Shown: positions 15,910-23,334, counted from the stretch's first letter. The stretch: 23,616 bases of DNA from Bacillota bacterium (GCA_023415595.1 JAEZJW010000056.1:1-23616); one strand, 5' to 3'. Notes: generated from the sequence alone by a model not told the origin. Program-made: numbers and translations.

Positions 15910-17646
15910 ATGAAATCATATTATCCTCTGGAGATTAACATAACGAAGTACTTATTTTTTACCGGAAAAGGCGGTGTCGGTAAAACCTCCGCGGCATGTG
16001 CAACTGCAGTTGCCTTAGCAGACAGCGGAAAGAAGGTATTATTAATCAGTACTGACCCGGCATCTAATTTACAGGATGTATTTCATACAGAGTTAAATAA
16101 TAAAGGAATTACTATTGAGGAGGTGCCAAATCTTGTCGTAGCTAACCTGGATCCCATCGAAGCGGCTGCGGAATACCGAGAAAGCGTAATTTCCCCATAT
16201 CGGGGACTTTTACCGGAGGCAGTGCTTCAGAATATGGAGGAACAGCTGTCAGGTTCCTGTACCATAGAAATAGCCTCCTTCAATGAGTTTTCAAAATTCA
16301 TAACAGATAATAAAGTACAGGAGGATTATGATTTTATCATCTTTGATACAGCTCCGACCGGGCACACCCTGCGGATGCTTCAGCTTCCTTCGGCCTGGAG
16401 TAATTTCATCAGTGAAAGTACGCATGGGGCTTCCTGCTTAGGACAGCTTTCCGGCTTGGAGGATAAGAAAGAGGTGTATCGAAACGCAGTAGATACCCTG
16501 GCAAATGCTAAGCTGACTACTCTGGTATTAGTTTCCCGCCCGGAAGAATCCCCCCTTAAGGAAGCCGAAAGAGCATCCCTGGAATTGGCGGACTTAGGAG
16601 TGAAAAACCAAATCCTAATCATCAATGGTATCATACTGGATTATGATGATGAGATATCTACCCGATTATTTAAAAAGCAGCAAAGGGCATTAACGAACCT
16701 GCCAGCCGGTCTAAAAGCATTTGATATCTATACCATACCACTCAGGGCGTATAATATTACAGGTTTGAATAACGTGAGAGCATTCCTGTATAAAGACAAT
16801 TATGAAATAAGAAATGAAGAAATCCATGAGGATAAGATACCCCGGTTACAGGATGTGATAGAGGATCTAGACAGAACAAATAAACGAGTGATATTCACGA
16901 TGGGAAAAGGGGGTGTAGGTAAAACTACAATAGCAGCCTCCATAGCACTTGGCCTGGCAGCAAAAGGTAATAAAATTCACCTGACTACGACGGATCCGGC
17001 TGCTCATCTTAAATTTGTGATACATGAGAATAAGAATATCACCCTAAGCCATATAGATGAGAAGGAAGAACTGAAGAAATATCAGAATGAGGTGCTAACA
17101 AAAGCACGGGAGACTATGTCAGAGGATGACATCGCATATGTGGAAGAGGATTTAAGATCCCCCTGTACACAGGAAATCGCAGTGTTCCGTGCATTTGCCG
17201 AGATAGTAGAGAAATCAGAAGACGAGATTGTAGTAATAGACACAGCTCCCACCGGGCATACCTTGCTGCTTCTGGAATCAACACAAAGCTATAATCAGGA
17301 GATGAAGCGTTCCCAGGGTGACATACCGGAAGCAGCGCGCAAGCTCTTACCTAGGTTACGGAATCAGGCAGAAACGGAAGTAATCATTGTTACATTAGCT
17401 GAAACTACACCGGTATATGAAGCAATCAGGCTGGAAGAGGACTTAAAGCGTGCCCAGATCAATACGAAATGGTGGGTAATCAATGCCTCATTATATCGTA
17501 CAGGAACATCCAATAAGCTGTTATCAGCAAAGGCAAGTAATGAAATAGAGTGGATTAATAAAGTGGATGATCATTCGAAAGGTAATTTTGCATTAATAAG
17601 CTGGAGTCCGGATGAAATAAAAGATGAAAGGCTGTTGGAGCTATAG
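15910..17646 (+). CDS. arsA: ArsA arsenite-stimulated ATPase (tandem two-domain form)
   Basis: A 578-residue ATPase that works with ArsD and the Acr3 permease to expel As(III). It consists of two homologous halves joined by a linker near residue 310. The P-loops are TGKGGVGKTS (about 18-27) and MGKGGVGKTT (about 331-340). Each half has the DTAPTGHTLR/L signature. The metalloid-site cysteines appear in SGSCTIEIASF, GASCLGQLSG and RSPCTQEIAVF, the counterparts of Cys113, Cys172 and Cys422 in E. coli ArsA. This is full length with all catalytic motifs intact. It is the last gene of arsR2-acr3-arsD-arsA and is followed by a terminator. Confidence 0.97.
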   Translation: MKSYYPLEINITKYLFFTGKGGVGKTSAACATAVALADSGKKVLLISTDPASNLQDVFHTELNNKGITIEEVPNLVVANLDPIEAAAEYRESVISPYRGLLPEAVLQNMEEQLSGSCTIEIASFNEFSKFITDNKVQEDYDFIIFDTAPTGHTLRMLQLPSAWSNFISESTHGASCLGQLSGLEDKKEVYRNAVDTLANAKLTTLVLVSRPEESPLKEAERASLELADLGVKNQILIINGIILDYDDEISTRLFKKQQRALTNLPAGLKAFDIYTIPLRAYNITGLNNVRAFLYKDNYEIRNEEIHEDKIPRLQDVIEDLDRTNKRVIFTMGKGGVGKTTIAASIALGLAAKGNKIHLTTTDPAAHLKFVIHENKNITLSHIDEKEELKKYQNEVLTKARETMSEDDIAYVEEDLRSPCTQEIAVFRAFAEIVEKSEDEIVVIDTAPTGHTLLLLESTQSYNQEMKRSQGDIPEAARKLLPRLRNQAETEVIIVTLAETTPVYEAIRLEEDLKRAQINTKWWVINASLYRTGTSNKLLSAKASNEIEWINKVDDHSKGNFALISWSPDEIKDERLLEL

Positions 17647-17659
17647 TTTAGTAAAAGCC

Positions 17660-17693
17660 AGGCTGCTGAGTAGAATCAGTGGCCTTTGTTATG
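17660..17693 (+). terminator. Rho-independent terminator after arsA
   Basis: AGGCTGCTGA (17660-17669) pairs with TCAGTGGCCT (17676-17685) over 10 positions with two G-U wobbles, loop of six bases, followed by TTGTT. It closes the ars locus. Confidence 0.75.
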
Positions 17694-17829
17694 TTCGTTT
17701 TAAATATAGCGATATTTCTATAACTACAGACATAAAATAGAAAATTATAACCACTTTGTTTGCCGTCTTTCACAATTGAGAAGTTAACTGACATCGGATT
17801 TGAAATTTAACTATTAAGGGGTACTGAAG

Positions 17830-19146
17830 TTGATTAAAAAGTGGATTAAGAGAGCAGGAATTAGCCTTTGTTTATGCACGGGAATTATATTTTTAACAAT
17901 AGTAATTTTAATGGTTATGGCAGCTCGATTTAATGGTGTATGGAAGATGGAGGCATATGGGTTATGCTTAAAAGCGGATCAAGGAATAGTAAAAATTTAC
18001 GTTGTAACAGAAAATTCGTATACCAGAATGAGTAATTACGATGGAGTGATCGTAAATGGAACTTTATATAGTGGTATCGGTAAGTTTAAACTGGATAAAA
18101 ATAAGAATACATTAAAGTTGATTGATAGTGGAACCAGATATGTATACTCGGCTGATAAACAAAGTAAGGATTATTTTCATAAGTTACATAAGGTCATACA
18201 AGGAGATCAAGTCGGTAAATTACGTATGTATTATGAAGTACTAAAAGAAAATTATGCGTTTTCTGATTTGTATGGAGTGGATTTTGACAAGGAATATAAT
18301 AAGTATGCTCCACTGGTAAATCAGGAAACGACTGATGAGACATTATATGAATACATGTGTAAGATGGTAGAAAAGTTAGACGACGGTCATGTTGAACTGT
18401 CATGGAAGGATAAAAAATATACACCCTCTGATTATAAACCACTTTGGTTTAATGATCACGCACAGGAATTAGTAAATGTAATAAAAGAATATTATATAAA
18501 AGATTATCATCGTTTTGAAGATTGTTATATTCGATATGGAACATTGCAAAAGGATACTGGTTATATTGTTTTTCAGGCAATCGGTATGGCTGAACTGAAT
18601 AAATCAGTCACTACAAAGAAAGCAATGGAAAAAATATTGAAGGAATTCGCTGATAAGAAAACGCTAGTTATCGATATGAGATTTTGCAGTGGCGGATACG
18701 ATGAAGCAGCACTTCTGATTGCGGGATATTTTACGAAGCATGAATATCCAGCCTATACCAAGCAAGCTTATGATAACGGTATATTTACACCTTTGCAAAA
18801 AGCTTCCGTTAAGCCAAATAAGTTATATTATAATGGAAATGTGATAATAATCACCAGTGGCTATACTATCAGTGCGGGAGAGGGCTTAATTCGTGATATG
18901 TTAGCTAACCCGGAACATAAGATAACAGTAATTGGAGAAACAACGGCAGGCTATTATTCCGATGCGATACCTAAGATACTGCCGGATGGTTTTGAGTACA
19001 GTATGTCTACGGAACGTTACTATTGGTATGACGGAACGATGCTAGAGGGAAAGGGAATTGTTCCGGATGTTGCAATACCTTTTGATTTGGAGGCAGTAAA
19101 GCAAGGGAAGGATAAAGCACTAGATTGGATTTTACAGATTAATTAA
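17830..19146 (+). CDS. Membrane-anchored S41-family (tail-specific/tricorn-like) peptidase
   Basis: A 438-residue protein with an N-terminal membrane helix (about residues 8-31) and no cleavage site of note, so probably anchored outside the cell membrane. Residues about 160-435 resemble the peptidase S41 fold: TGYIVFQAIG, LVIDMRFCSGGYDEAALLIAGYF, VIIITSGYTISAGEGL with likely nucleophile S348, then VIGETTAGYYSDA and GKGIVPDVAIPFD. No lysine is seen at the usual CtpA position after the serine, so it fits the S41B/tricorn-core style better. No PDZ domain is apparent. The start is TTG with AAGGGG eight bases upstream. It is a single gene after the ars locus; function in that context is unknown. 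Confidence 0.82.
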   Translation: MIKKWIKRAGISLCLCTGIIFLTIVILMVMAARFNGVWKMEAYGLCLKADQGIVKIYVVTENSYTRMSNYDGVIVNGTLYSGIGKFKLDKNKNTLKLIDSGTRYVYSADKQSKDYFHKLHKVIQGDQVGKLRMYYEVLKENYAFSDLYGVDFDKEYNKYAPLVNQETTDETLYEYMCKMVEKLDDGHVELSWKDKKYTPSDYKPLWFNDHAQELVNVIKEYYIKDYHRFEDCYIRYGTLQKDTGYIVFQAIGMAELNKSVTTKKAMEKILKEFADKKTLVIDMRFCSGGYDEAALLIAGYFTKHEYPAYTKQAYDNGIFTPLQKASVKPNKLYYNGNVIIITSGYTISAGEGLIRDMLANPEHKITVIGETTAGYYSDAIPKILPDGFEYSMSTERYYWYDGTMLEGKGIVPDVAIPFDLEAVKQGKDKALDWILQIN

Positions 19147-19192
19147 CGGCCCAGTATGTATTATGCCAGGATAGCTGAGACAGGGGTATGGA

Positions 19193-19228
19193 AACCATCG
19201 GTTTGTAACTAGCCGATGGTTATTTATT
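19193..19228 (+). terminator. Rho-independent terminator after the S41 peptidase gene
   Basis: A perfect 9-bp stem, AACCATCGG (19193-19201) with CCGATGGTT (19213-19221), is followed by ATTTATT. The 11-base loop contains TTTGTAACTA, the same ten bases as the left half of the Rrf2 operator 47 bases downstream. Confidence 0.75.
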
Positions 19229-19233
19229 CCTAC

Positions 19234-19262
19234 TTGACAAAAAACTTATTTGTAACTATAAT
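19234..19262 (+). promoter_or_regulatory. Consensus promoter of the Rrf2 redox operon
   Basis: TTGACA at 19234-19239 and TATAAT at 19257-19262 match the housekeeping consensus exactly with the ideal 17-base spacer. The gene starts 20 bases after the -10 box, so the 5' leader is very short. Confidence 0.93.
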
Positions 19263-19271
19263 AGTTACAAA
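19249..19271. promoter_or_regulatory. Perfect 23-bp palindrome over the -10 box, probable Rrf2 operator
   Basis: TTTGTAACTAT (19249-19259) is followed by a central A at 19260 and the exact reverse complement ATAGTTACAAA (19261-19271). The -10 box lies across its centre, so a bound repressor would block RNA polymerase. Autorepression by the adjacent Rrf2 regulator is the simplest explanation. Confidence 0.85.
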
Positions 19272-19282
19272 AGGAGGCGCTT

Positions 19283-19690
19283 ATGTATTCATCTAAATTA
19301 TCAGTAAGTATTCATATTTTGAGTGTGATTGCCCTGATGGAGCAACAAACGATTACATCAGAGTACATTGCTTCCAGCATTAATACGAACCCGGTCCTTG
19401 TTCGACGCTTGATGAGTCGTCTGAAGAACGCTAAGCTGATCAAGACGAGCACCAAGCTTGGTGTCACCGGACTTGCAAGAAAAGCAGAAGATATTTCTCT
19501 TCTGGATGTCTTTCTTGCAGTGGAAGATCATCGCGATTTGTTCGCGATTCACAGCGATACGAATCTTAAGTGCCCCGTAGGAGCCAAGATAGAAGGTACC
19601 TTGAAGCATTTATATGATAATATTCAAACCGCAACAGAAGAGAAGCTGTCATCCATTACATTGGCAGACATAATAAAGGAATTTATATAA
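19283..19690 (+). CDS. Rrf2-family transcriptional regulator, YwnA-like
   Basis: A 135-residue winged-helix regulator. The helix-turn-helix is TSEYIASSINTNPVLVRRLMSRLKNAKLI, followed by a degenerate wing (GVTGLARKAEDISLLDVFLAVE) typical of Rrf2 proteins. It keeps only one cysteine (C97, in LKCPVGAKIE), so it lacks the three-Cys cluster site of IscR and NsrR and more closely resembles YwnA/CymR-type members that sense by other means. AAAGGAGG lies upstream of the ATG. The gene is first of a tight set with a YwnB-like protein (18-base gap) and an FMN reductase. The pairing matches the Bacillus ywnA-ywnB arrangement. The signal, perhaps thiol or disulfide stress, is inferred. Confidence 0.92.
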   Translation: MYSSKLSVSIHILSVIALMEQQTITSEYIASSINTNPVLVRRLMSRLKNAKLIKTSTKLGVTGLARKAEDISLLDVFLAVEDHRDLFAIHSDTNLKCPVGAKIEGTLKHLYDNIQTATEEKLSSITLADIIKEFI

Positions 19691-19708
19691 TAGATCAGGA
19701 GGTATGCT

Positions 19709-20350
19709 ATGAAAATTGCTATCATCGGTGCAACCGGAATGGCCGGAACAGCACTTTACAAAGAAAGCGTGTCGCGTGGACATGAGGTAACAGCAATTGT
19801 TCGACATAAGGATAAGGCGATTTCCTTATTTGGTGAAGATGTAAAAGTAATAGATAAAGATGTATTTGAGTTAACAAAATCAGATATACAAGGCTTTGAC
19901 GTCATAGTTAATGCTTTCGCAACCGCTCCGAACACAGCTTACCTGCATCTGGATCTAGCTGCTATGCTTGTTCATATGTTCCGAGAGACGGAGAGTCCCA
20001 GACTGTTCTTTATTCTTGGCACCGGCAGCCTGTTAGATGAGAATGAAAAGCTATTCTTAGATACACTGAAGACGATACCGAATGCTGCATTCTGGATCTC
20101 AATACCCATAGAAGCCTATAAAGCTCTGGAATTTCTGCGCAGTATTGAAAATGTTAACTGGGTTGGTGTATCCCCTTCAGCAGAATTTGTTCCGGGAGAA
20201 GCTACAGTTCCGGTATTAGGAAAGGATCACCTGCTCAGATCCTCTGAAGGAAAGTCAGTTGTAACAAGTGGAACCATGGCAGTTGCGATATTAAATGAAA
20301 TAGAACATCCACAGATTATTCGTACGAGATTTACCGTACGTAATCAGTAA
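19709..20350 (+). CDS. NAD(P)-binding Rossmann protein, YwnB-like
   Basis: A 213-residue protein of the atypical short-chain/NmrA-like class. The dinucleotide motif IAIIGATGMAGTALYKE is at the N-terminus and a second strand ends in AIVRHKDKA. The middle carries FDVIVNAFATAP and LFFILGTGSL; the C-terminal part has VGVSPSAEFVPGE, typical of YwnB/NAD-dependent epimerase relatives without the YxxxK catalytic pair. AGGAGG lies just upstream. It is co-transcribed with the Rrf2 regulator. A role in NAD(P)H-linked redox stress is likely, but its substrate is unknown. Confidence 0.9.
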   Translation: MKIAIIGATGMAGTALYKESVSRGHEVTAIVRHKDKAISLFGEDVKVIDKDVFELTKSDIQGFDVIVNAFATAPNTAYLHLDLAAMLVHMFRETESPRLFFILGTGSLLDENEKLFLDTLKTIPNAAFWISIPIEAYKALEFLRSIENVNWVGVSPSAEFVPGEATVPVLGKDHLLRSSEGKSVVTSGTMAVAILNEIEHPQIIRTRFTVRNQ

Positions 20351-20385
20351 CTTTAAACAATTTTTATAAAAGGAGGAACATAATT

Positions 20386-20934
20386 ATGAGTAAGACAATT
20401 GGAATTATAACAGGTAGTTTAAGAAAGAATTCTTTTTCAGGAAGCATTGCAGACTATGTCAAAAATCATGCTCCTGAAGGTTATGAGTTTAAAATGATTG
20501 ATATCGGAAGCCTGCCTCTTTACAACCAGGATTACGATGGTGAAGATATTAAGGAGTATACATCCTTCCGTAATGAGATAAAGGCTTTGGATGGCGTATT
20601 ATTCATTACGCCGGAACACAATCGTTCCATTCCTGCAGCGTTGAAAAATGCCCTTGACATAGGCTCACGTCCTTATGGTGCAAATGTGTGGAATGGTAAA
20701 CCGGGTGCAGTGATCAGTCAGTCCCCGGGAGGAATTGGCGGTTTTGGTGCAAATCATCATTTGCGTCAAGTACTGACATTCATCAATGTCTTAACCCTTG
20801 CCCAGCCCGAAGCATATATAGGTGCATACCATACTTTGATTGATGAAAACGGAGCGTTAAGCAACGAAGCTACCAGGCAATTTCTGAATGGATTTTTAAC
20901 TGCTTTTACCGCATGGGTAGAAAAGATTTCCTAA
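20386..20934 (+). CDS. NADPH-dependent FMN reductase (ChrR/azoreductase-type flavodoxin fold)
   Basis: A 182-residue flavoprotein. The phosphate-binding loop of FMN is GSLRKNSFS (residues about 10-18). The family motif TPEHNRSIPAALKNALD appears near residues 75-91, and SPGGIGGFGANHHLRQVL near 110-127. These are diagnostic for NADPH-dependent FMN reductases that reduce quinones, azo dyes or chromate. It has AAAAGGAGG upstream and lies 35 bases after the YwnB-like gene, in the operon under the Rrf2 promoter. It most likely serves general electrophile or quinone detoxification. Confidence 0.93.
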   Translation: MSKTIGIITGSLRKNSFSGSIADYVKNHAPEGYEFKMIDIGSLPLYNQDYDGEDIKEYTSFRNEIKALDGVLFITPEHNRSIPAALKNALDIGSRPYGANVWNGKPGAVISQSPGGIGGFGANHHLRQVLTFINVLTLAQPEAYIGAYHTLIDENGALSNEATRQFLNGFLTAFTAWVEKIS

Positions 20935-20952
20935 AGTTATAGATCATAGTAT

Positions 20953-20988
20953 CAAGGGGAAGCAGCAGGAGAGAGCTGTTTCCCCTTG
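20953..20988 (+). terminator. Strong hairpin after the FMN reductase gene
   Basis: CAAGGGGAAGCAGC (20953-20966) pairs with GCTGTTTCCCCTTG (20975-20988) over 14 positions with one G-U wobble. There is no T-run after it, so it may be a weak terminator, a stability element, or a processing site between the FMN reductase and the FrnE-like gene. Confidence 0.55.
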
Positions 20989-21025
20989 TTGAATAAGTGA
21001 TTGATGAAAGAAGGGATAGTATTTT

Positions 21026-21664
21026 ATGAAAGTAGAAATTTGGTTCGATTTTGTTTGCCCATTTTGCTATTTGGGTGATACAAAGTTTGAGAAGGCGTTG
21101 TATGAATTTGAACATAAAGATGAGGTGGAGCTGGTATTCAGAAGCTTCCGGCTTAATATGGAACAGAAAACCACAGCAGGCAAGGATATTCATCAAATCA
21201 TTGCAGAGAAATATGGCATCAGCTATGCAGAGGCAAAAGCAAATAACGATAATATCGCAAAAGCAGGTCGGGAAGTTGGGCTGAACTACAATTTTGATGA
21301 CATGAAGCTTGGTGATACAGAGACTGCGCACCAAATCATGCAATATGCGAAAAAGTACCGCAAAGAACATGAGCTGATTATGAGATATTTTAAAGCATAT
21401 TTTGAAGAAGGACTGAACATTGGTGACAAGGAGGAACTGCTGAAAATAGCCGGAGATATAGGACTGGACTTATCAGAATTAAACCATGAGCTTACCAGTG
21501 GTTCGCTCAAAGCCGAAATGCTAAAGGATGAAGCCGCAGCTCATAGCTTGAGAATAAACGGTGTACCACATTTTATCTTTGATCGAAAATATTCAATATC
21601 AGGAGCACAGGATCCGAAGTATTTTCTGGCAGCCTTAAATAAAGTTTATGCGATGATCGCCTAA
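21026..21664 (+). CDS. DsbA-family oxidoreductase, FrnE-like
   Basis: A 212-residue thioredoxin-fold protein. The active site is C11-P-F-C14 in DFVCPFCYLGDTKFE, close to the N-terminus, with no signal peptide, so it acts in the cytoplasm. A helical insertion fills the middle (about residues 45-150), and the cis-Pro region is INGVPHFIFDRKYSISGAQ, typical of FrnE. Family members reduce or oxidise disulfides or isomerise 2-hydroxychromene carboxylates. GAAGGGA precedes the ATG at some distance. It follows the redox operon of the Rrf2 regulator after a hairpin and may be partially co-transcribed with it. Its stop is followed by a strong terminator. Confidence 0.92.
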   Translation: MKVEIWFDFVCPFCYLGDTKFEKALYEFEHKDEVELVFRSFRLNMEQKTTAGKDIHQIIAEKYGISYAEAKANNDNIAKAGREVGLNYNFDDMKLGDTETAHQIMQYAKKYRKEHELIMRYFKAYFEEGLNIGDKEELLKIAGDIGLDLSELNHELTSGSLKAEMLKDEAAAHSLRINGVPHFIFDRKYSISGAQDPKYFLAALNKVYAMIA

Positions 21665-21699
21665 CTTTAAAAGACAAATGCATAATTATTATATTAATT

Positions 21700-21731
21700 A
21701 GGAATGGAGATTAATCTCTGTTCCTTTTTTT
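21700..21731 (+). terminator. Rho-independent terminator after the FrnE-like gene
   Basis: AGGAATGGAGA (21700-21710) pairs with TCTCTGTTCCT (21715-21725) over 11 positions, two of them G-U, with a TTAA loop and a run of seven T residues. From here to about 21868 I see no gene or clear element. Confidence 0.9.
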
Positions 21732-21868
21732 GGTAAGCACAATCCATTTAAAATCTATACGAATTAAAGTACAAACCAATTGTTGACAAACAAAGTGTTA
21801 TGAGCTTGAATCTGACATGTTTGACTACGCTTTCATAAATGATATTTATAAGAAAGATAAATGAAGTA

Positions 21869-21897
21869 TTTACATGTAGACATTTATGGTATATAAT
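21869..21897 (+). promoter_or_regulatory. Promoter of the putative structured RNA upstream of hydE
   Basis: TTTACA at 21869-21874 and a perfect TATAAT at 21892-21897, with a 17-base spacer. Transcription would start at about 21904. Confidence 0.82.
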
Positions 21898-21903
21898 TGT
21901 TAA

Positions 21904-22109
21904 ATAAATAACAAATTGATCGTGCTGACCACGAGGGTACGCCCAAGTGAGAAGGCGAAGAATAGAGTAAATCCATCCTTTTAATTCTGTTATAAGGTTA
22001 TCGTATCCGCGCTGGTTTAACTAAAGCTGCGGCGAGAGTATCCTGAGAACAGAATGATTGCCGGATTAAACACACTATCCTTGTGCCTTTTAAAGCACAA
22101 GGTTTTTTG
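21904..22109 (+). ncRNA. Putative structured RNA, or hydE leader, with intrinsic terminator (class not recognised)
   Basis: The segment lies between a good promoter and a canonical terminator in a gene-free stretch of over 500 bases, and no reading frame of coding character crosses it. Pairings visible by eye are: TCGTG/CACGA (21920-21924 with 21930-21934); CGCC/GGCG (21940-21943 with 21954-21957); ATTCTGTT/AACAGAAT (21984-21991 with 22048-22055), which encloses AGGTTA/TATCCT (21995-22000 with 22039-22044, one T-T mismatch) and CCGC/GCGG (22007-22010 with 22029-22032). GTTTAA (22015-22020), in the innermost loop, can pair with TTAAAC (22066-22071) as a pseudoknot. I could not match it to any riboswitch, 6S, T-box or SRP consensus I know. 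It may be a trans-acting RNA or a terminator-controlled leader of hydE-hydG. Confidence 0.6.
22079..22109 (+). terminator. Rho-independent terminator between the putative RNA and hydE
   Basis: A perfect 8-bp stem CCTTGTGC (22079-22086) with GCACAAGG (22095-22102), followed by six T residues. From 22110 to the hydE start only a short AT-rich spacer without a clear separate promoter is visible, so hydE may be reached by readthrough. Confidence 0.92.
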
Positions 22110-22196
22110 TTATTCCAGGATAGATAAAGGCTTTACGATTCTAATGTATATATAGTTCTGTAGGTTATAGAAGGATGTAAGATACCCGAGTAAATA

Positions 22197-23273
22197 ATGA
22201 AAGCGAGTTATGAAATGGCAGAGATAAGAAAACTGATTGATCAACTAGAAGAGCGACGGATATTAACCAAGGAAGAGTTTATCACCCTACTTTCAAGTCT
22301 TTCGGAAGAGGATAAGCTGTACCTTAGAGAAAGAGCCCAATTAACAGCCAGAAAACAGTTCGGTAACAAGATATATACCCGAGGGCTGATTGAATTTACA
22401 AACTATTGTAAAAATGATTGCTATTACTGCGGAATCAGAAGAAGCAATCGAGTTGTCGAACGATACCGTCTCACCAATGAAGAAATCCTAATCTGTTGTA
22501 AAGAAGGTTATGAACTCGGCTTTCGGACCTATGTATTACAGGGTGGAGAAGACGGACATTATTCGGACGACGATATCGTAGAGATGATAAAAATGATTAA
22601 GGACCATTTTCCGGAATGTGCAATTACCTTATCCATTGGAGAGAAAAGCCATGAAAGCTATCTCAAGTACTATAAAGCAGGGGCAGACCGTTATTTGTTG
22701 AGACATGAGACTGCAAACGATGACCATTACAGCAAGCTGCACCCGGAAAACCTTACTTTGCAGAATAGAAAACGATGCTTGCAGGATTTAAAAGCGATCG
22801 GATATCAGGTTGGAGCTGGATTTATGGTGGGTTCGCCCTACCAGACCGTAGATAATATCGCTGAGGATTTATTGTTCCTAAAGGAACTTGATCCTCAAAT
22901 GATAGGAATTGGTCCATTCCTTCCCCATCATGAGACTCCTTTTGCCGAGCAGGAAAAAGGAACCCTGGAACAGACTTTAGTTCTGCTCAGTATTCTTCGG
23001 TTATTAATACCGAATGCTTTATTACCCGCAACAACTGCACTTGGAACGATTCATCCAAACGGAAGAGAACAGGGAATTTTGTCAGGTGCCAATGTCGTGA
23101 TGCCAAATCTATCACCTACCTCGGTTCGTAAAAAATATGAACTCTATGATAATAAAATCTGTACCGGTGATGAGGCAGCTGAATGCAGGTCGTGCCTTGA
23201 CCGTAGAATGAAAAAGATTGGTTATGAACTAACGGTAGATCGTGGAGATTATAGTCCGGCCATTAATGCTTAG
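22197..23273 (+). CDS. hydE: [FeFe]-hydrogenase maturase, radical SAM protein HydE
   Basis: A 358-residue radical SAM enzyme of H-cluster assembly, acting with HydG and HydF to build the diiron subcluster. The radical SAM cluster ligands are C71, C75 and C78 in NYCKNDCYYCGIRRSN. A second cluster site near the C-terminus has C322, C330 and C333, the same C-x7-C-x2-C spacing as in known HydE proteins that carry it. Other family blocks are LQGGEDGHYSDDDI, LSIGEKSHESY, LLRHETAND and GIGPFLPHHETPFA. No strong ribosome binding site is visible; starts at 22197 and 22215 are both possible. It is followed by hydG after 61 bases. The upstream structured RNA could control it. Confidence 0.97.
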   Translation: MKASYEMAEIRKLIDQLEERRILTKEEFITLLSSLSEEDKLYLRERAQLTARKQFGNKIYTRGLIEFTNYCKNDCYYCGIRRSNRVVERYRLTNEEILICCKEGYELGFRTYVLQGGEDGHYSDDDIVEMIKMIKDHFPECAITLSIGEKSHESYLKYYKAGADRYLLRHETANDDHYSKLHPENLTLQNRKRCLQDLKAIGYQVGAGFMVGSPYQTVDNIAEDLLFLKELDPQMIGIGPFLPHHETPFAEQEKGTLEQTLVLLSILRLLIPNALLPATTALGTIHPNGREQGILSGANVVMPNLSPTSVRKKYELYDNKICTGDEAAECRSCLDRRMKKIGYELTVDRGDYSPAINA

Positions 23274-23334
23274 TAACAAATATCTGGATATACAAAGAAG
23301 TGTATTTAGTTTACATATAAAAGGAGAAATGATT

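Noticed and set aside
20906..21370. 154-residue minus-strand open frame opposite the FMN reductase end and the FrnE-like gene
   Set aside because: It is antisense to a clearly conserved FrnE-like gene; its Cys/Ile-rich sequence has no family motif and no ribosome binding site.
21783..21811. Second promoter-like TTGACA with a TTGAAT 17 bases downstream in the gap before hydE
   Set aside because: The -10 matches only four of six positions, and a much better promoter lies about 85 bases downstream.
21904..22109. Assignment as T-box, 6S RNA, SRP RNA, c-di-GMP, SAM, TPP, lysine, M-box or cobalamin riboswitch
   Set aside because: None of the conserved core sequences I know for these classes (for example the T-box GGTGGTACCGCG, the SRP helix-8 core or the cobalamin GCCACTG) is present.
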